Assembly: GCA_963971425.1 (NCBI GenBank)
Contig: OZ020516.1
Coordinates: forward strand, 20,653,332 to 20,717,331
Direction of reading: 5' to 3'
Source: Bryoerythrophyllum caledonicum
Lineage: Eukaryota > Streptophyta > Bryopsida > Pottiales > Pottiaceae
Length of the DNA: 64,000 nucleotides
A program made the position numbers and the translations under genes. Position 1 is the first letter of the stretch; each line of letters begins with the position of its first letter. Of this stretch, positions 23,820-35,918 are shown piece after piece. The notes beneath the pieces are model-generated. The model was given only the letters and a program-made list of their open reading frames with translations, searched no databases and was not told the origin of the DNA.

Positions 23820-26800
23820 GTGTCAGTCAAAGTCTCGAAGCTTGCCCCCGAAACTTCTTGTGATGCAAAGCCTTGGTCACTGGTCTAAACAACCAGTTGT
23901 GGGAGTTGCAACGAAGGCCTCCTTCTACTTCGTTCGCAGCTTCGTCGTCTACACGTTGTATCTGCCATCGCATATTGGGCAAGAACTCGTCCCCCTCTTC
24001 CCAAAGGCGCTTTCTATCTCGGGTTGGAGAGATTCCATGTTCATTATTAGACAGTGCCGTCATTGCAGCTTCAATCCTTTGCATGAACTTTTCCACGACA
24101 AATTCATCCATGAACACGCCGACCATTGCACACTCAAGATCCTCAATCCAGTCTGCAATGATGTGGTTCATGCGGGTCATGAATGCCATTGTGGCAACCT
24201 CTGGGTGGTTGTTGCTTGCTTGCTCCCCTTTCCAAAATGCAATGTTGTCGCTTCCTCTAGCTTCATAAGGAACTTAGCACGTCTAATGGGAGTATTGTCA
24301 TACCTTCCCTGTTGGACCTCAGTAATATTGTTTTCTCCTAGCGTAGGTAATTGCAGTGTCGAAAAGCTGAAGAATTAATCACGCTCCTCGCACCAGTGGC
24401 CACCACAGTTTTTGTAGAATAATTCCCGTTGGATTGGATTGTCCAACGATCGTGCTCGGGTCTCAACCTCAAAGTCATTGGTCATCCAAAATTGTGGATC
24501 CACGTGCTCATATTGATACAACCCCATGCCTTGGGAGGCTCGAGTCTCAATTCATCGAATCACCCCAAAATTTGTACTTGAGAAAGTTGTGAGGTTCTTG
24601 GTCAAGTAGAAAATTCCATCAATTGAATTTGTAGCCCGTTGGCATGTCTTCCATAGTGCCCAAAAGCTCGTACAACCGCCGCGGAAATGGCGTTCAACAC
24701 GTGGGGCAAAACCTATTCATGTGTGCCATGATATCAAGGCATGTTGGGTGGAAGACATGCGTACAAGATCCCATCGTGTACGCTCCCTCCGGGCCGAATT
24801 TCTCAATGCCTTGATATCATTGAGCCACTCTAGAAAGCTTTTGGGCGCCCTCGTGGTTGCCTTTAAAGGATCAATAGTAGAGTTCCTCACCGCATACGGC
24901 ACTCACTCTTCCTCCGGCTCATTTGACTAGTCAATTGCACCGTTGCCGGTCAAGGCCTCATTTGAGTGACGGAGCCTCTCAAACATGTTGTTGGAATTTT
25001 CCCAACAGCTCATGTGTTTTGTCAAGTTGATAACTTTGGAGTGAATCACGGCGTCTAAGGAGAGCTTCATATCGTTGGCGCTCGTGTTGCATAGCGATGC
25101 TTGAATGGCAAGCTTATGTCGAGTTTGTTGGTTTTTCTTTTCCTTCAACTCCGTAACCAGAGCCCAGTTCAGCATCGTGGTCGAGAGAGCCGATGACGTC
25201 AAAGCTGAATCCGTGTACAACATCAGTGCGTCCAGGTCCTCCACACGCTTCTGCACTTTCTGCACAACTAGCTTGGAGTCACGACCTCTTCTCTGCTTAA
25301 TTCTGGACATGCTTTTCTTTTCTCCGATATGATGATGGACTCGGCCTTTTGGAAGGCATATGCCACCACCTCTTCCTTGCAAAGCTTGTGGTCCAACGAG
25401 ATGCTCTCTATGCAAAGTCGTTCGACCGCCTCTTTTAGACGTGCATCAAATTTTTTCCATCCGTGTTTGCCTTTTCATTGACAATCTTTGTCACCGCCTC
25501 GTGCACCTTTGAGTCAAATTTGGCTTCCAGGTGTAGGCGCTCCTTTCCTGAACTATCCGGCAAGAATGTCTCTATGTCCTCGTTAAATAATGTTTCTATG
25601 TCCTCGAGCTTCTGCTTCCAGAGTCAAAGTTGCCATCACGATTGAAGGACAACCTTTGAGAATTGTTGGTCAACGGGCGAGAGGATTCAGATATTGATGG
25701 AAAGCATGAATGGCATTTGCGCTTTGATGCGGCAAGCCTTGCCGGGTCCACCAAAAGGTCATAGACATCAACAACAATGGCACTAGTGATCTTCGAAACC
25801 ATGATGGTGTCCACTATTTTCAAATCCAACACCTCATGTAAATCAAATATTTGGCGCACTAAGGCCTTTGTGCGTGCTCTCTCGGTCGCATCAATGTTCT
25901 CCTCCAACATTGCCCTTCTTCCATTGGATATTCTCAGATATTCTTCAATTTCAAGATTTCGGCACAGCTTAATGCTACTGCATCTTCTAGATCTTTGGTG
26001 TGCTTTTGTAAGTCCTCCACGGTCACCTCTACGGCTTGCTTCTCTTCAAAAACGTGCTTCTTGGAGTTTCTTGTGTCGTCCTTGAGGCTAAATAGGTCGT
26101 TGTGCACAGCATCCTCGAGGGATTGGCAAACTCTTTCGTAGTCTTCGTTCTGCTGCATCAATATCTCCTCCACCATAGCAAGGGATGCCTTCATCTTTCC
26201 CTCTCTATCGTTATTGCATCCAGCTCAATGACAATCCTCACATTCTCCATTTGTTCAAAGTCGAAATTGGGTCAATATAAGGTGGCCTTCGGAAGCGGGG
26301 AGGTGGCGTTTGGGGGCGTTGATTGTAGGTAGAGGGCCAACTTAGGGAGTCCCCATCATTCTCAAATTTGGGCTTGACGATCGACCGCGATGCCACCGGA
26401 TTCCATGTACCGAGTTGTCCTCGAATATTGATTCTCCGCTAGTACCGGCATGGAGCACGGGGCCGACAATGCTTGCCTCTCCTCTACAACGTGTAGAGGG
26501 TTTTCTTTCTCGTAGAGGCACTGCTGTTGTTTTCGACACGTACATGTTGGGAATGATACTTGCCTTACGAGTGGACTCCCTTGCACAAGGCAAAGTCTTC
26601 CAATCCACCTTCCAAGCCAACTTCAACTCTGCATAGACCATCGTGGCACATCCATAGCTCATCTTGCCCTTTGAAAATGCCCGCCCTAGGAACAACGTTT
26701 CTTGCACCTCTTGGGCACAGTGAACAAAGTCAAGATCGATTGCATGCTTGACGCTTACTTCCGTCTACTTGTGATTAAGCGGCCATCGCTCCTCTTTGAA

Positions 26801-27040
26801 TAACTTATCAATGTGACACATTTTCACAAACTTCCTTGATGTGGTTAAGGTCCATTGCTCCTCGGCCTCCTCCCAACCCGGATTCGCCTTCATAGCACCG
26901 TCTAGCGTAATTTCCGGCAAAAGTGGTTGGGGCTTCCCTTTCGACTTTGTTTTGGAGCTCCAAAAACTTTCAACACCTCTATGCGTTTCCTTCTCCTCAT
27001 TGTCACTTTCCCCACCGTTCAAAACAAGCCCATACACAAA
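23820..27040 (-). pseudogene. Broken reading region with coiled-coil character, function unknown
   Basis: On the minus strand a chain of open segments separated by stops and frame changes runs from 27037 to 23827. They include 'GAMKANPGWEEAEEQWTLTT', a segment with 'YVSKTTAVPLRERKPSTRC', a heptad-like stretch (26194-25934, 'NEDYERVCQSLEDAVHNDLF') and 'MAFMTRMNHIIADWIEDLEC' near the end. The composition is charged and helix-rich like a gag-like or coiled-coil protein. I do not recognise the family. It could be a decayed gene, a captured gene or a gag-like part of a transposon. No terminal repeats were found around it. Confidence 0.35.
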
Positions 27041-27597
27041 GCCATGGTAAACAACCCGCGTGTAGTCTAAAGTAGTCCTTTGAATACGCGGAGTTGGACG
27101 CTTCCTGCAAGAGGCAACATGTATTAGGAAAATGGTGCAAGCATGTGTCAGGAGTCCTCCTTCTCACTACTCTGCGAAGAGAAGGCGCAAAAAATCAACC
27201 CCACCAAATGCATGGGCCTTCAAATTCCTCCACCAAGATCGTGCTAGAGCCAGCGTAGGGGCAAACCTTGAATGCTCAATCCAAAGGGGAGGAATGGAAG
27301 TGATAAAGGAATGTGCCCAAGAGAACTTTTAGGGGGCGGTCACCATGGCGGTACCGGTGCCGGGCGACCGTGGGCGAAGAAGGTGTTTGCGTTGTTGCGA
27401 TGAGAGAGACGCGAGCTAGGGTTTGAAGTTCTGTTGCGATGGCGATGGCGGAGGAGACGGTGACGGTAGGCTGACGCACATGCGTCAGGAGTTGAGCCGG
27501 CGTCGTCGGCGCAGTTCCACGCGGCGGCGCCTGGATCAGCTGCTCCGACCCCGTTCACACGGCGTGGTGTGAAGGGGTTCGGGGTATTTGAAAGTCA

Positions 27598-27650
27598 GCC
27601 GGCGTACGCCAGGGAGCACGCCGCTTGCATGTGCGTCGGCGTACGCCGCG
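27598..27650. repeat. Two copies of the perfect palindrome GGCGTACGCC
   Basis: The 10-bp palindrome is present at 27601-27610 and 27638-27647, in CpG-rich DNA about 320-360 bp upstream of the GCP1 start. Nearby there is also a TGACGCACATGCGTCA dyad. These could be protein-binding sites or simply remnants of a GC-rich repeat. Confidence 0.5.
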
Positions 27651-27963
27651 TTGAGTAAAAAAAACATCGTGTGTTGTGACTTGTGCATTTTACTTACTCT
27701 AATATTAAGTGTCAGAGGGTTGATAAGGGTAAAACAAAAGTGGGCGGCTGAGGCTGAGGGAGGCGGCTCATTTCTTTTGTGCCTGCCTGACTTTGGCTGA
27801 GGTTGAGGCGCACTCTCAACAGAGGTCTGTTCTGGTGAACAGACCCCATCCATGTGAGCCGGCGTCGCCAGCCAAATCTGCGCATGTGCGTGGGCCTGGT
27901 GTTGTTGTGGAGGTGAGAGTGTTTAGGAGCTTTTTTCCGGAGAATTTGTTGAGAGAGAAGACA

Positions 27964-30900
27964 ATGGCTGCGATGGCGTGCGTCAGGCTGGGGTTGTGGC
28001 CATCGCGGCCGCTGGTGATGGCCATGGCGGGGGGATTGCGAGGACTGCGAGGTGGCGGTTTGCGGTGGAGGTGGAAGGCGGGTGGAGTGTTGTGCCGGAG
28101 TGTGGGAGTGGGAGAAGTGCGGACGCGGGGTTCGCGTGCAGGAGGTGGAAAGGAGTGTGAGGAGCTTATCCTCGGGATTGAGACTAGCTGCGATGACACC
28201 GGTGCGGCCGTGGTGATGCTTCGTTTCCTCCCTCGGAGGATTGTGATAGTGTGATGTGAGCGTAATTGCGGAGGATGCTGTGCGAGGATGACGTGAGTGT
28301 AATTGCGGAGGATGATCTGAGTGCAATTGTTTGGAGGATGAAGTGAGTGTAGTTTCGGAGGATGCCGTGATGTAATTGCGAGGATGATTTGAGCGCAAAC
28401 TGTGAGTGTGAATTGTGGAGGAAGAATTAGTTGCCGGGTTTTAGTTCCGCTTAAATCTCGAAGGTTTTCAGTGTTAGCAGTTGAGAGCACGATTTTTGAG
28501 GGGGCAATTCTGGAGAATCTTGTGTTTGTTTAGGAGAAGAAGCTAGAAGAACAATAGATTGTGTACTTTTCGGCTGTTGAGAGTGGTTGAGAGTGTGAAT
28601 TTTGTATTGATTGAAGGATTGTTCAAGAATCTTCTGGTGAAGATTTTGGAGGATGGTGTGACTTGATTGTGATTGAGCGCGATTTGGTAATGAAAGAATC
28701 AGCTGTGAGGGTTTAGGGTTTAGGGTTTAAGACAATGAAAAGCCTCGGACTTATCTGTTCGTTTGAAACGGTGCAGGTTACCACAGATGGCCGCATTCTT
28801 GGTGAGGCACTTGCGTCGCAGGTGCAAACTCCTAACATTCCTGTTGCAAATTGATATCATTTTGAGATGGTGCTAATGGAGCAAGGTTTCAAAGTCGGTG
28901 ATGCATGGTGGCTTTGTCTGTTGCTATTGTCGAGGTGTTACTGATCATACTTGTGTGTTTCTGTAAAGGCGGACCTGCTAGTTCAGTGGGGCGGGGTGGT
29001 GCCTAATCTGGCTCAGGATGCACATGCCAAAGCTATCGACAAGGTACGAGAAAATCACACTTCCTTTGAAATCGTTTGTCGCTTCATTTACATAAATAAT
29101 GCGTGCAACTTGTGTCATGATACTGCTATGTTTGGTCATCCTTGCTTGGTTCATGTGAGTGCAGTGTTGTAATCCTTGGTGGGTTGCGAATGACCTGTGA
29201 GATGACAGGTTGTGGCGGATGCTCTTGCAAATGCAGGGATACAAGAGGGAGATCTTTCAGCTGTCGCCGTTACCATTGGTCCAGGATTAAGCATGTGTCT
29301 ACGAGGTTGTTTGCATATCCTTTATACCTCATACTCTTTGTAATTAATCAAGTGTTAGGTAATTATTTTCAGTACTGGCAGGTTTTCTACTGTTGGGATA
29401 CTTGAGAATCATGGTCTTTCTTCGCACATTGCTTAACTTGGTTTGTTAACTGGATACAGTGGGTGTGAGCAAGGCACGGGACATAGCACGGATTCACCGC
29501 CTCCCGATGGTTGGCGTTCATCACATGGAAGCGCATGCCCTTGTGGCTAGGTGAATATTCTATTTGATACCGTGATTCTATAACTGAAACGTAATTTTTT
29601 TGTGGCGTCAGATGCCTTTTCTGAGTGTGTGAACTGCAACAAAAGGTGTTGATAACCTCTTCGTGTAGATAGAAAACACCATTTTGGTTAGCTGCTCGTC
29701 AATTTGCCTCTTACTGTAGAGATTCGGGCCTGATGGTGCAGATTGACAGAGAAAGGAGTGGGGTTCCCTTTTGTGGTGCTTCTAGTCTCAGGTATGCACG
29801 ATGATGTCTTCATGTGATTATCTGAGCATGCAAGGCATCAAAACCACATGTCTGTTTGATGAAATTCTATTCTTGCACATGTAGATTTTGAGCTTGTGTT
29901 TTCCTTTGTGAACTGTCGAATGGAAAGTTGACTTCGTGGATATGGTTTATGAAGGAATGGAACGGTGAAGACTAACCATGCTCTCATGTGGTGTTTTTGA
30001 GCAATAGGAGGACACAACTTGCTGTTGCTGGCTCAAGATGTGGGTCAATATACGCAGCTCGGTACTACAGTGGACGATGCTATTGGTGAGGTGCGGACAA
30101 AGTTGATCTAGGCTTTTGGGGGTTTTGTGTCATTATACTAGAAAAATTATGGCGTAAAGTTGAGAATTATTTTGTTATTATTATTAAGATGCTAGTTTTA
30201 TTTCGCAAGGGTTTTCTCACTGTTGCAATTTGTGAACTAGGGTTACTGATGAATTTATTGATTGCAGGCTTATGACAAGACAGCCAGGCTTCTTGGATTG
30301 GACTTGAAACGTGGAGGGGGTCCAGCTCTTGAACAACTTGCTCTAGAAGGAGACCCAAACGCTTTTAACTTTTCTGTGAGTTTCTCCACGTTGGTATAGT
30401 GATTTGCGTTGTTCGTTTCTGGATGTCTGCTAGGTGATCTTTAGCTTCTTTCATCTGCTCAATGTCCAGGAATTTTTTCTGCAAACATGTCTGTGCTATA
30501 ATGACTTTACTGAAAGTATACAATGAAGCTTTACCTTTTTCTAATGCTACAGGTACCCATGCGACAACGTCAGGATTGTAACTTCTCCTATGCTGGGCTC
30601 AAGAATCAGGTCCGCTTGGCCATAGCTGCGAAGAACATGTATGCATCCTTAATGATGTTGTAACCCGAGAGCACTTTTACTACATAAGGTCATAGGAGAG
30701 AGCATTCTCTTTATATTCTCGCCGTCCGTGCGTTGCCTTCGAGTAAGCCGAGGCAGTGCTCTTCTAATCAGATCCGTGCTAGAAATTTCTTTTAAGTGCG
30801 TGGCAATGACAAGCATATTTCATGCAAGGAAGCTACTTATAGTTCAAAATCATGAAAATCTGGATATGGATTTGAATCTCAGACATAGTCATACACGATC

Positions 30901-32052
30901 TCATTAGCTTGGAACGTTCAGCTACTTTCTACCCCCTTCCTGTCTCACATCTGAATCTTGTTCTACAGTAATGCCGAAGTACCGCTATCAGAGACTGACA
31001 AAGAAGAACGCCGTCTTCGAGCAGATCTGGCAGCATCCTTTCAGGCAAGGGATCCATTAGGAACTTTTTTCACCATTCAGTTGAATTTAGCCATTTGATT
31101 ATGTCATACCTACCACTTCTCCTTCTTTGTGGATTTACAAAGCCAATCACAGAGACGTTAACGATTCATTTTGTGTTTTTACGCAGAGGGTGGCTGTACT
31201 TCACCTGGAAGACAGATGTCGCAGAGCTTTGGAGTGGGCGCGCAAGATTGATCCTTCAGTTGCCTGTCTTGTGAGTCAATACCTTCTGAACTTTATGACT
31301 ATCGTCAAGCATCAAATTACTCGCAAACTCAGTGAAGAGATTTTATCTTAATTAGCAAAAAGTGTGGTACACAAATGTAAAAGTTTCCGTTTTAGGTTGT
31401 ATCAGGAGGCGTGGCTTCCAATCAACTAGTCCGCAGCAGGTTGAATATCATCACTCAGGGAGTTGGACTTCGCCTCGTCTGCCCTCCTCCGCGCCTCTGC
31501 ACTGATAACGGTAACTTTACTTTCTTTGAAAGAGCGTAGCATGTTTGTCAGGTTACTGATTCCTTACCTAGCATTCCTCGTTTTCTGGAATACTAAGGAT
31601 AAAATTCTGAGTTTTTCGGGCAGCACACACTGCACATTCTTAGATTTTATGTGAGCATCCATTGCTAATTGACTTCACTATCTTTTTCATGCAGGAGTAA
31701 TGGTGGCGTGGGCAGGGGTTGAGCACTACAACAGAGGAATGACGCAGCCTCCTCCTCCAATTGATGAACCCCTTGATGCTTGGGTACGTATTTCTTTTCG
31801 TGTAGTACTACCAGGTTTGTACATGTTGAGCTGCACTGAAAATCTTTGCAAGGGTGGATCTGGAGCACTATTTTTATGAGACTGAATTTGGGTAAATGTT
31901 TTCTTGAGCAGCTTGATTTAAGGCCACGTTGGCAGCTAGGGGAGGTTTATGAAGAGAGCATTGCAGTTGTACATAAACGATCTCTGAAGAAGACGGGTAC
32001 TCATCCTTCACTCACAGCTCAAGTTCGAAGCTATGCTGAAGGTAACTGCTAG
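27964..32052 (+). CDS. GCP1: Organellar tRNA N6-threonylcarbamoyladenosine (t6A) synthase subunit, Kae1/TsaD/Qri7 family (14 exons, 462 aa)
   Basis: Exons: 27964-28212, 28777-28821, 28969-29043, 29209-29305, 29460-29550, 29742-29791, 30008-30090, 30268-30375, 30553-30638, 30969-31044, 31187-31270, 31396-31510, 31695-31783, 31912-32052. The total is 1389 nt with consistent phases; the Arabidopsis GCP1 protein is about 480 aa. The first about 65 residues are Arg-rich and almost free of acidic residues, as expected for an organelle transit peptide. The catalytic fold then starts with 'LGIETSCDDTGAAV'. The metal-binding 'HHMEAHA', the 'LVSGGHNLLLLA' loop, 'VVSGGVASNQLVRSRL' and 'LCTDNGVMVAWAG' are all present. 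The enzyme transfers the threonylcarbamoyl group to A37 of ANN-decoding tRNAs in mitochondria and/or plastids. The intron after exon 10 uses a GC donor (CAG|gcaagg at 31045); all others are GT-AG. The gene is divergent from MED16. Confidence 0.93.
28255..28430 (+). repeat. Degenerate ~33-bp minisatellite in GCP1 intron 1
   Basis: Units built around GGAGGATGA...GTGAGTGTAATTGC recur about five or six times with substitutions and small indels, all inside the first GCP1 intron. The copies differ enough to be old. Confidence 0.7.
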
Positions 32053-33035
32053 CATCAACCAAGCGTTCCTAATTTTACTCATTCCATTGCTAGAATTGGA
32101 AGACAGTTACATAGAAGCCAGAGGAACACCATGTTTTCTTCTATAAAGAATTCATTATTTTCAATATTATTATGAAAATTTATTGCAGTCTACTTTAAAT
32201 ATTTCACTGTTCATAGTGTGGAGTCTGGACCAATCTAATTCGAAATACCTAAGCAACACGTACTTGTCCGTGGTACAGAATACGTCGGAGTACATTCTGT
32301 ACCCAGAGTACATGTACTCGATAACCTTGACGTAACGTCAGCGGAAAAGGAACAGCGGAAAAGGAACGCCACAGAAGCTTGAAACTGCGGCATCATTCGC
32401 ACATGGCAGGCATACGGCAGCCATACGGCCTGCACGTGGTCCCAGGTATCTCGGATTGGGGCCTGGGGTCCCGATGGGGTGAGCCTGACAGGAAGCACAC
32501 GCTCATGTGTGCGGATGAGCCTCCGTTGGGGGCCCAACGATTGGTGGTGGGCCCCACTAAACAAAAGGTAAATTTGGATAAATTTAGGATTGGTGGTGGG
32601 CCCCACTAAACAAAAGGTAAATTTGGATAAATTTTTTAATGTGTAAATTGGTTCCCAGGTGTAAACGCATTGGGAACTCTTTGGGAATGCAGGGGACACT
32701 TGGGGAACATGGTGGGAACTTTGGGGAATATCATGGGAACTCATCAGGAATGCAATGGGGATGTTGTGGTAATAATATGGTTAAAAAGGATAACTATATG
32801 GTCTGGTTTGGAACCACATCGGATTTTATAGTGAAACCGATGTGGGCATGAGGAGCCCAACTCGGAGTTTTAGGGACCATATATGGGAGATGAAGCCTCA
32901 TATAATCGTCATGTGCATGTGCTTAGAGCAAAGCGGAACCTCACATGCGTATCCGGGTCAAGTAAGTTTCTTACCTTTTTCACTTTCATTTCTTTTTTCA
33001 CTTTTTATATTGCTTCTGCAGGGTGTAGTAGGGAC
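32053..33035. other. No gene seen; 49-bp tandem duplication at 32541-32638
   Basis: This is the downstream flank of GCP1. The only structure seen is a direct repeat of 49 bp (units at 32541 and 32590, each starting TTGGTGGTGGGCCCCACTAA) and a run of imperfect GGGAACTTTGGGGAA-like words at 32650-32770. The short frames here show no family resemblance. Confidence 0.6.
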
Positions 33036-33309
33036 CCAGGGCAAATTGACCCCCTCGTTGGTACTTACCCGAAGGGACCACAAGGTGGTGGGGCCAAACC
33101 TAGCCCCTATTTTGTTTTTGTATGGGATCCTACTCATAGCAAAGAAGGATCCTCTACGGTAAACAATAGTCGTAGGCCCTAAATTTGTCAAAAAAATCCA
33201 AAAAAGTCATTGGAACCCCCAAAATAAGAGGGCCAGAAAAATGACCCCATGTAACAAGACGGGGCCCACCTGAGATAAGTACCAACGAGGGGATCAATTC
33301 GCCCTAGGC
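33036..33309. mobile_element. Mutator-type MITE, relative of the 6.1-kb element
   Basis: About 32 bp at the left (from 33036) is repeated in inverse at the right (to 33309) with few mismatches; a perfect 17-bp core (CCCCTCGTTGGTACTTA) lies at 33051-33067 and its reverse complement at 33276-33292. Flanking TAGTAGGGA and TAATGAGGGA look like a decayed 9-10 bp target duplication. The interior shares long stretches with 6085-6363. It is non-coding. Confidence 0.75.
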
Positions 33310-35789
33310 GTAATGAGGGAGGGGGGATTTTGGGAACAAACCTAGGCTCGGCACTAGCCATGTGTAGTTGTTGGCTCTTTATCCGGGCCCTATCAGATGG
33401 GACCTGCCACGATCACGCACGATCTGATGGTCTCCTGTATGAGACCATGTTCGGTTGCTTATTGATCCCTCTCTACGCTGGGTTGTGAGGCAAAGCTTCA
33501 AGCAACGGCTCCCTCGGCACCCACCCTGCCCACCATGTCCACGATCCATCTCAGTCATGCCACCGTGTGTCTTTCGCTACGTTAGAGTCGCCACCTTGTC
33601 GCGCTCATCTATTCCCCACGTCCGCCTCCGCCACTTTGACAACATCCAACCCGTCTACATGTCCGCCCTCATCCCATTTCCACTTCTCATCCACCTGCTA
33701 ACCGTCACTAGCTGTCTTGAATGTCGTCAATGTGGGAATGGCGTGCGTCCTTTTTTTGAATGTTCTAGATGCCTTTCAATCGCCCTAGCCATTGAATGCA
33801 GCTGCCGATGATGAGAAACCCTAAAGTTTTCCATCGTCGGCGATTGCCCGACAGATTTGGGCATGTCCAGAGTCTAAGGGTGCGATGTCGTGAGGGTGAG
33901 GGACATTGTGAGCGACATTAGAGTTTCGAGGTTGTGAGCTTTGAGCGTCGACGCTGTGAGGTTCACAGATGTGTGGGTGAGGTTTTTAGAAAGTGAGCGG
34001 CGAGGTTGTGAGCCTGTAAATGTTTATAATGAGGTGTGGATGATGTTTAGGGTTCTGAGATGTGTGGGTGAGTATCTGAGGTTCTAAGCGGCGACGGAGG
34101 AGGACTGTAGGAGGTGTGGGTGAAGTTGTTTGGAGGTTGCGACAAGGTTGTGAGGTTTAAGAAGGTTGTGAGCGATTTAAGATTGTAAGGTTTAAGGTGG
34201 TTAGGGTCTATAGTGGCGGCTCCGGTCTATTGCAGATAGAGAAGGAGCGAGCGGAAGAGGTTGAGGCGATCCGTGGTTTGGCATGTGTAGGAAGGCACGC
34301 TTCAGCCAAAGAACTGGCATCCGCGTACTGCGGACGAGCAGGCGCTTGGCGTGGCTTGCATCCGCGGCAAGGCTCGTGTCATCCGAAGGCCGGCATCTGC
34401 CTACTGTAGACATCGAAGATAGGGTTAAGATTCGGCCCGACAATGGGCACAGTTGTTGGGTGGGCGTAGATCGTTAGGCGGAACATTATTTGGACGCATC
34501 ACGTCCGAACAAAAGGTCACGACATAATTGCAACATGTGGGACACAAGCGCAAGTAGAAGGTGATTGGGAGGTAAGAGTGCTTCCATAGTACATGGTCAA
34601 ACACATCACTAGCGCGCGGACGTCTTGAGATCGGGAGACGGTTTACGGTGATTGACACAAATACTTCCTAGCGAGGTGAGGAAGCCTCTTCTTCGGCGTA
34701 GTGGAGGTATGCTCGCTCTCAAAATGCTTCGTAATTTGGTTTTTTTTGGGTGGGTTTATAATGTATGGTATTTTTGGCTACGGAGGGTTTCATAATGTTC
34801 CGAGATTTTGGGTATTGGTTTTTATTGTCTCAACATGTTTTATGAGGTTTAAGGTTGTTTGCTTTAGGATGGCTTTCCTAAATTTCTTATGATTGTTCAT
34901 GGTTCTTATTGCAGTTTTTAGGGTATATTTCTTGAATTCCAAGGTTTACATTGTTGAAACAATTTCCGGACATGTTATTAAGTTTTTTCCCCCCCTTGGT
35001 TGAGGGTGGTTTCTTATCCTTGATTCCTTCCTTTTGTATGGTTATTTTTCCCTTATGATTTTTCTTTGAGTTTCAGGATTTACGATTTCAGATTTACCGA
35101 TTTGGATTTAGGTGTCCCGACAAGGTATGGTGGTCATAGGCTTAAAGTTTTGGTTAAGGGATGTCCAAACAGGAATAGGACATTTAATTACTTGTTTTTA
35201 TTGGGCTTTTCAAGTTTAAAGGGTTTTGGGATGGTTTAGGCAAATGGTTTTCAGGGTTATTTTATTCTCTTCTAGGGCTTAGGTAATTAGTGTTCCAACA
35301 CAAGGTTCTATGGACCTTTTGTTTTTTTGGCCATGGTGGTTTCTAATTTGTTTTAACAATAAAAATTTCTTCCAATTTTTCATAGTTAATCGGATTTTGG
35401 GTTCAAACATGTTTCAAAATGCGTCCATATTGTTCCTTTCCTATTCTCTATATTGTGTATGGTTTTTGAATAGTTGTTAATATGACATAGACATTTGGCA
35501 AATGGGAACTAGTGCGTGAGCTCCGTATTTCCTGGTGAGGGGAGGTGGGGGACTTAGCCTGTGAGATGCAAACTTCGTGCGATAGGAGTTGGCTGGCCCT
35601 ATTGTGAGCCCTCGTAGTACACAGATCTATGGTAGTTTGGTGAGACTTGAGATGCAAAGTAGACGTGTTGGATGGCTCAACACTAGATCTGTGGAGGGAA
35701 GTTGAAGGTTGTCTCAAGAAGGTGCAGATTTGTGCAAGTATGATCTGAAGTGGGGAGCTTAGTGTTGGGATCAGATCTGCTATCACTTA
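33310..35789. other. No gene seen; GTGAG-rich simple-sequence region and T-rich DNA
   Basis: From 33840 to 34200 the plus strand is full of imperfect GGTTGTGAG / GTGTGGGTGAGG words, an old decayed minisatellite. From 34700 to 35450 it is T/G-rich with no coding pattern. The small frames at 33455-33811 and 35448-35786 have no recognisable domain and I do not call them genes. Confidence 0.5.
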
Positions 35790-35918
35790 GACCACATAGA
35801 ATACGACCCATCCCAGATCTAGAGCACCGGAATTAGATCTCAAAACCTCTCCAACAAGTCTCCCTCTCCCCAACCCAGGAACCCAAGTATCAAGATTGAG
35901 CAAAGTCACCACTCAGCA

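Noticed and set aside
27712..28490. Two minus-strand frames of over 220 codons, His/Pro/Thr-rich
   Set aside because: Antisense to GCP1 exon 1 and its repetitive intron; composition reflects the G-rich repeat, not a protein.
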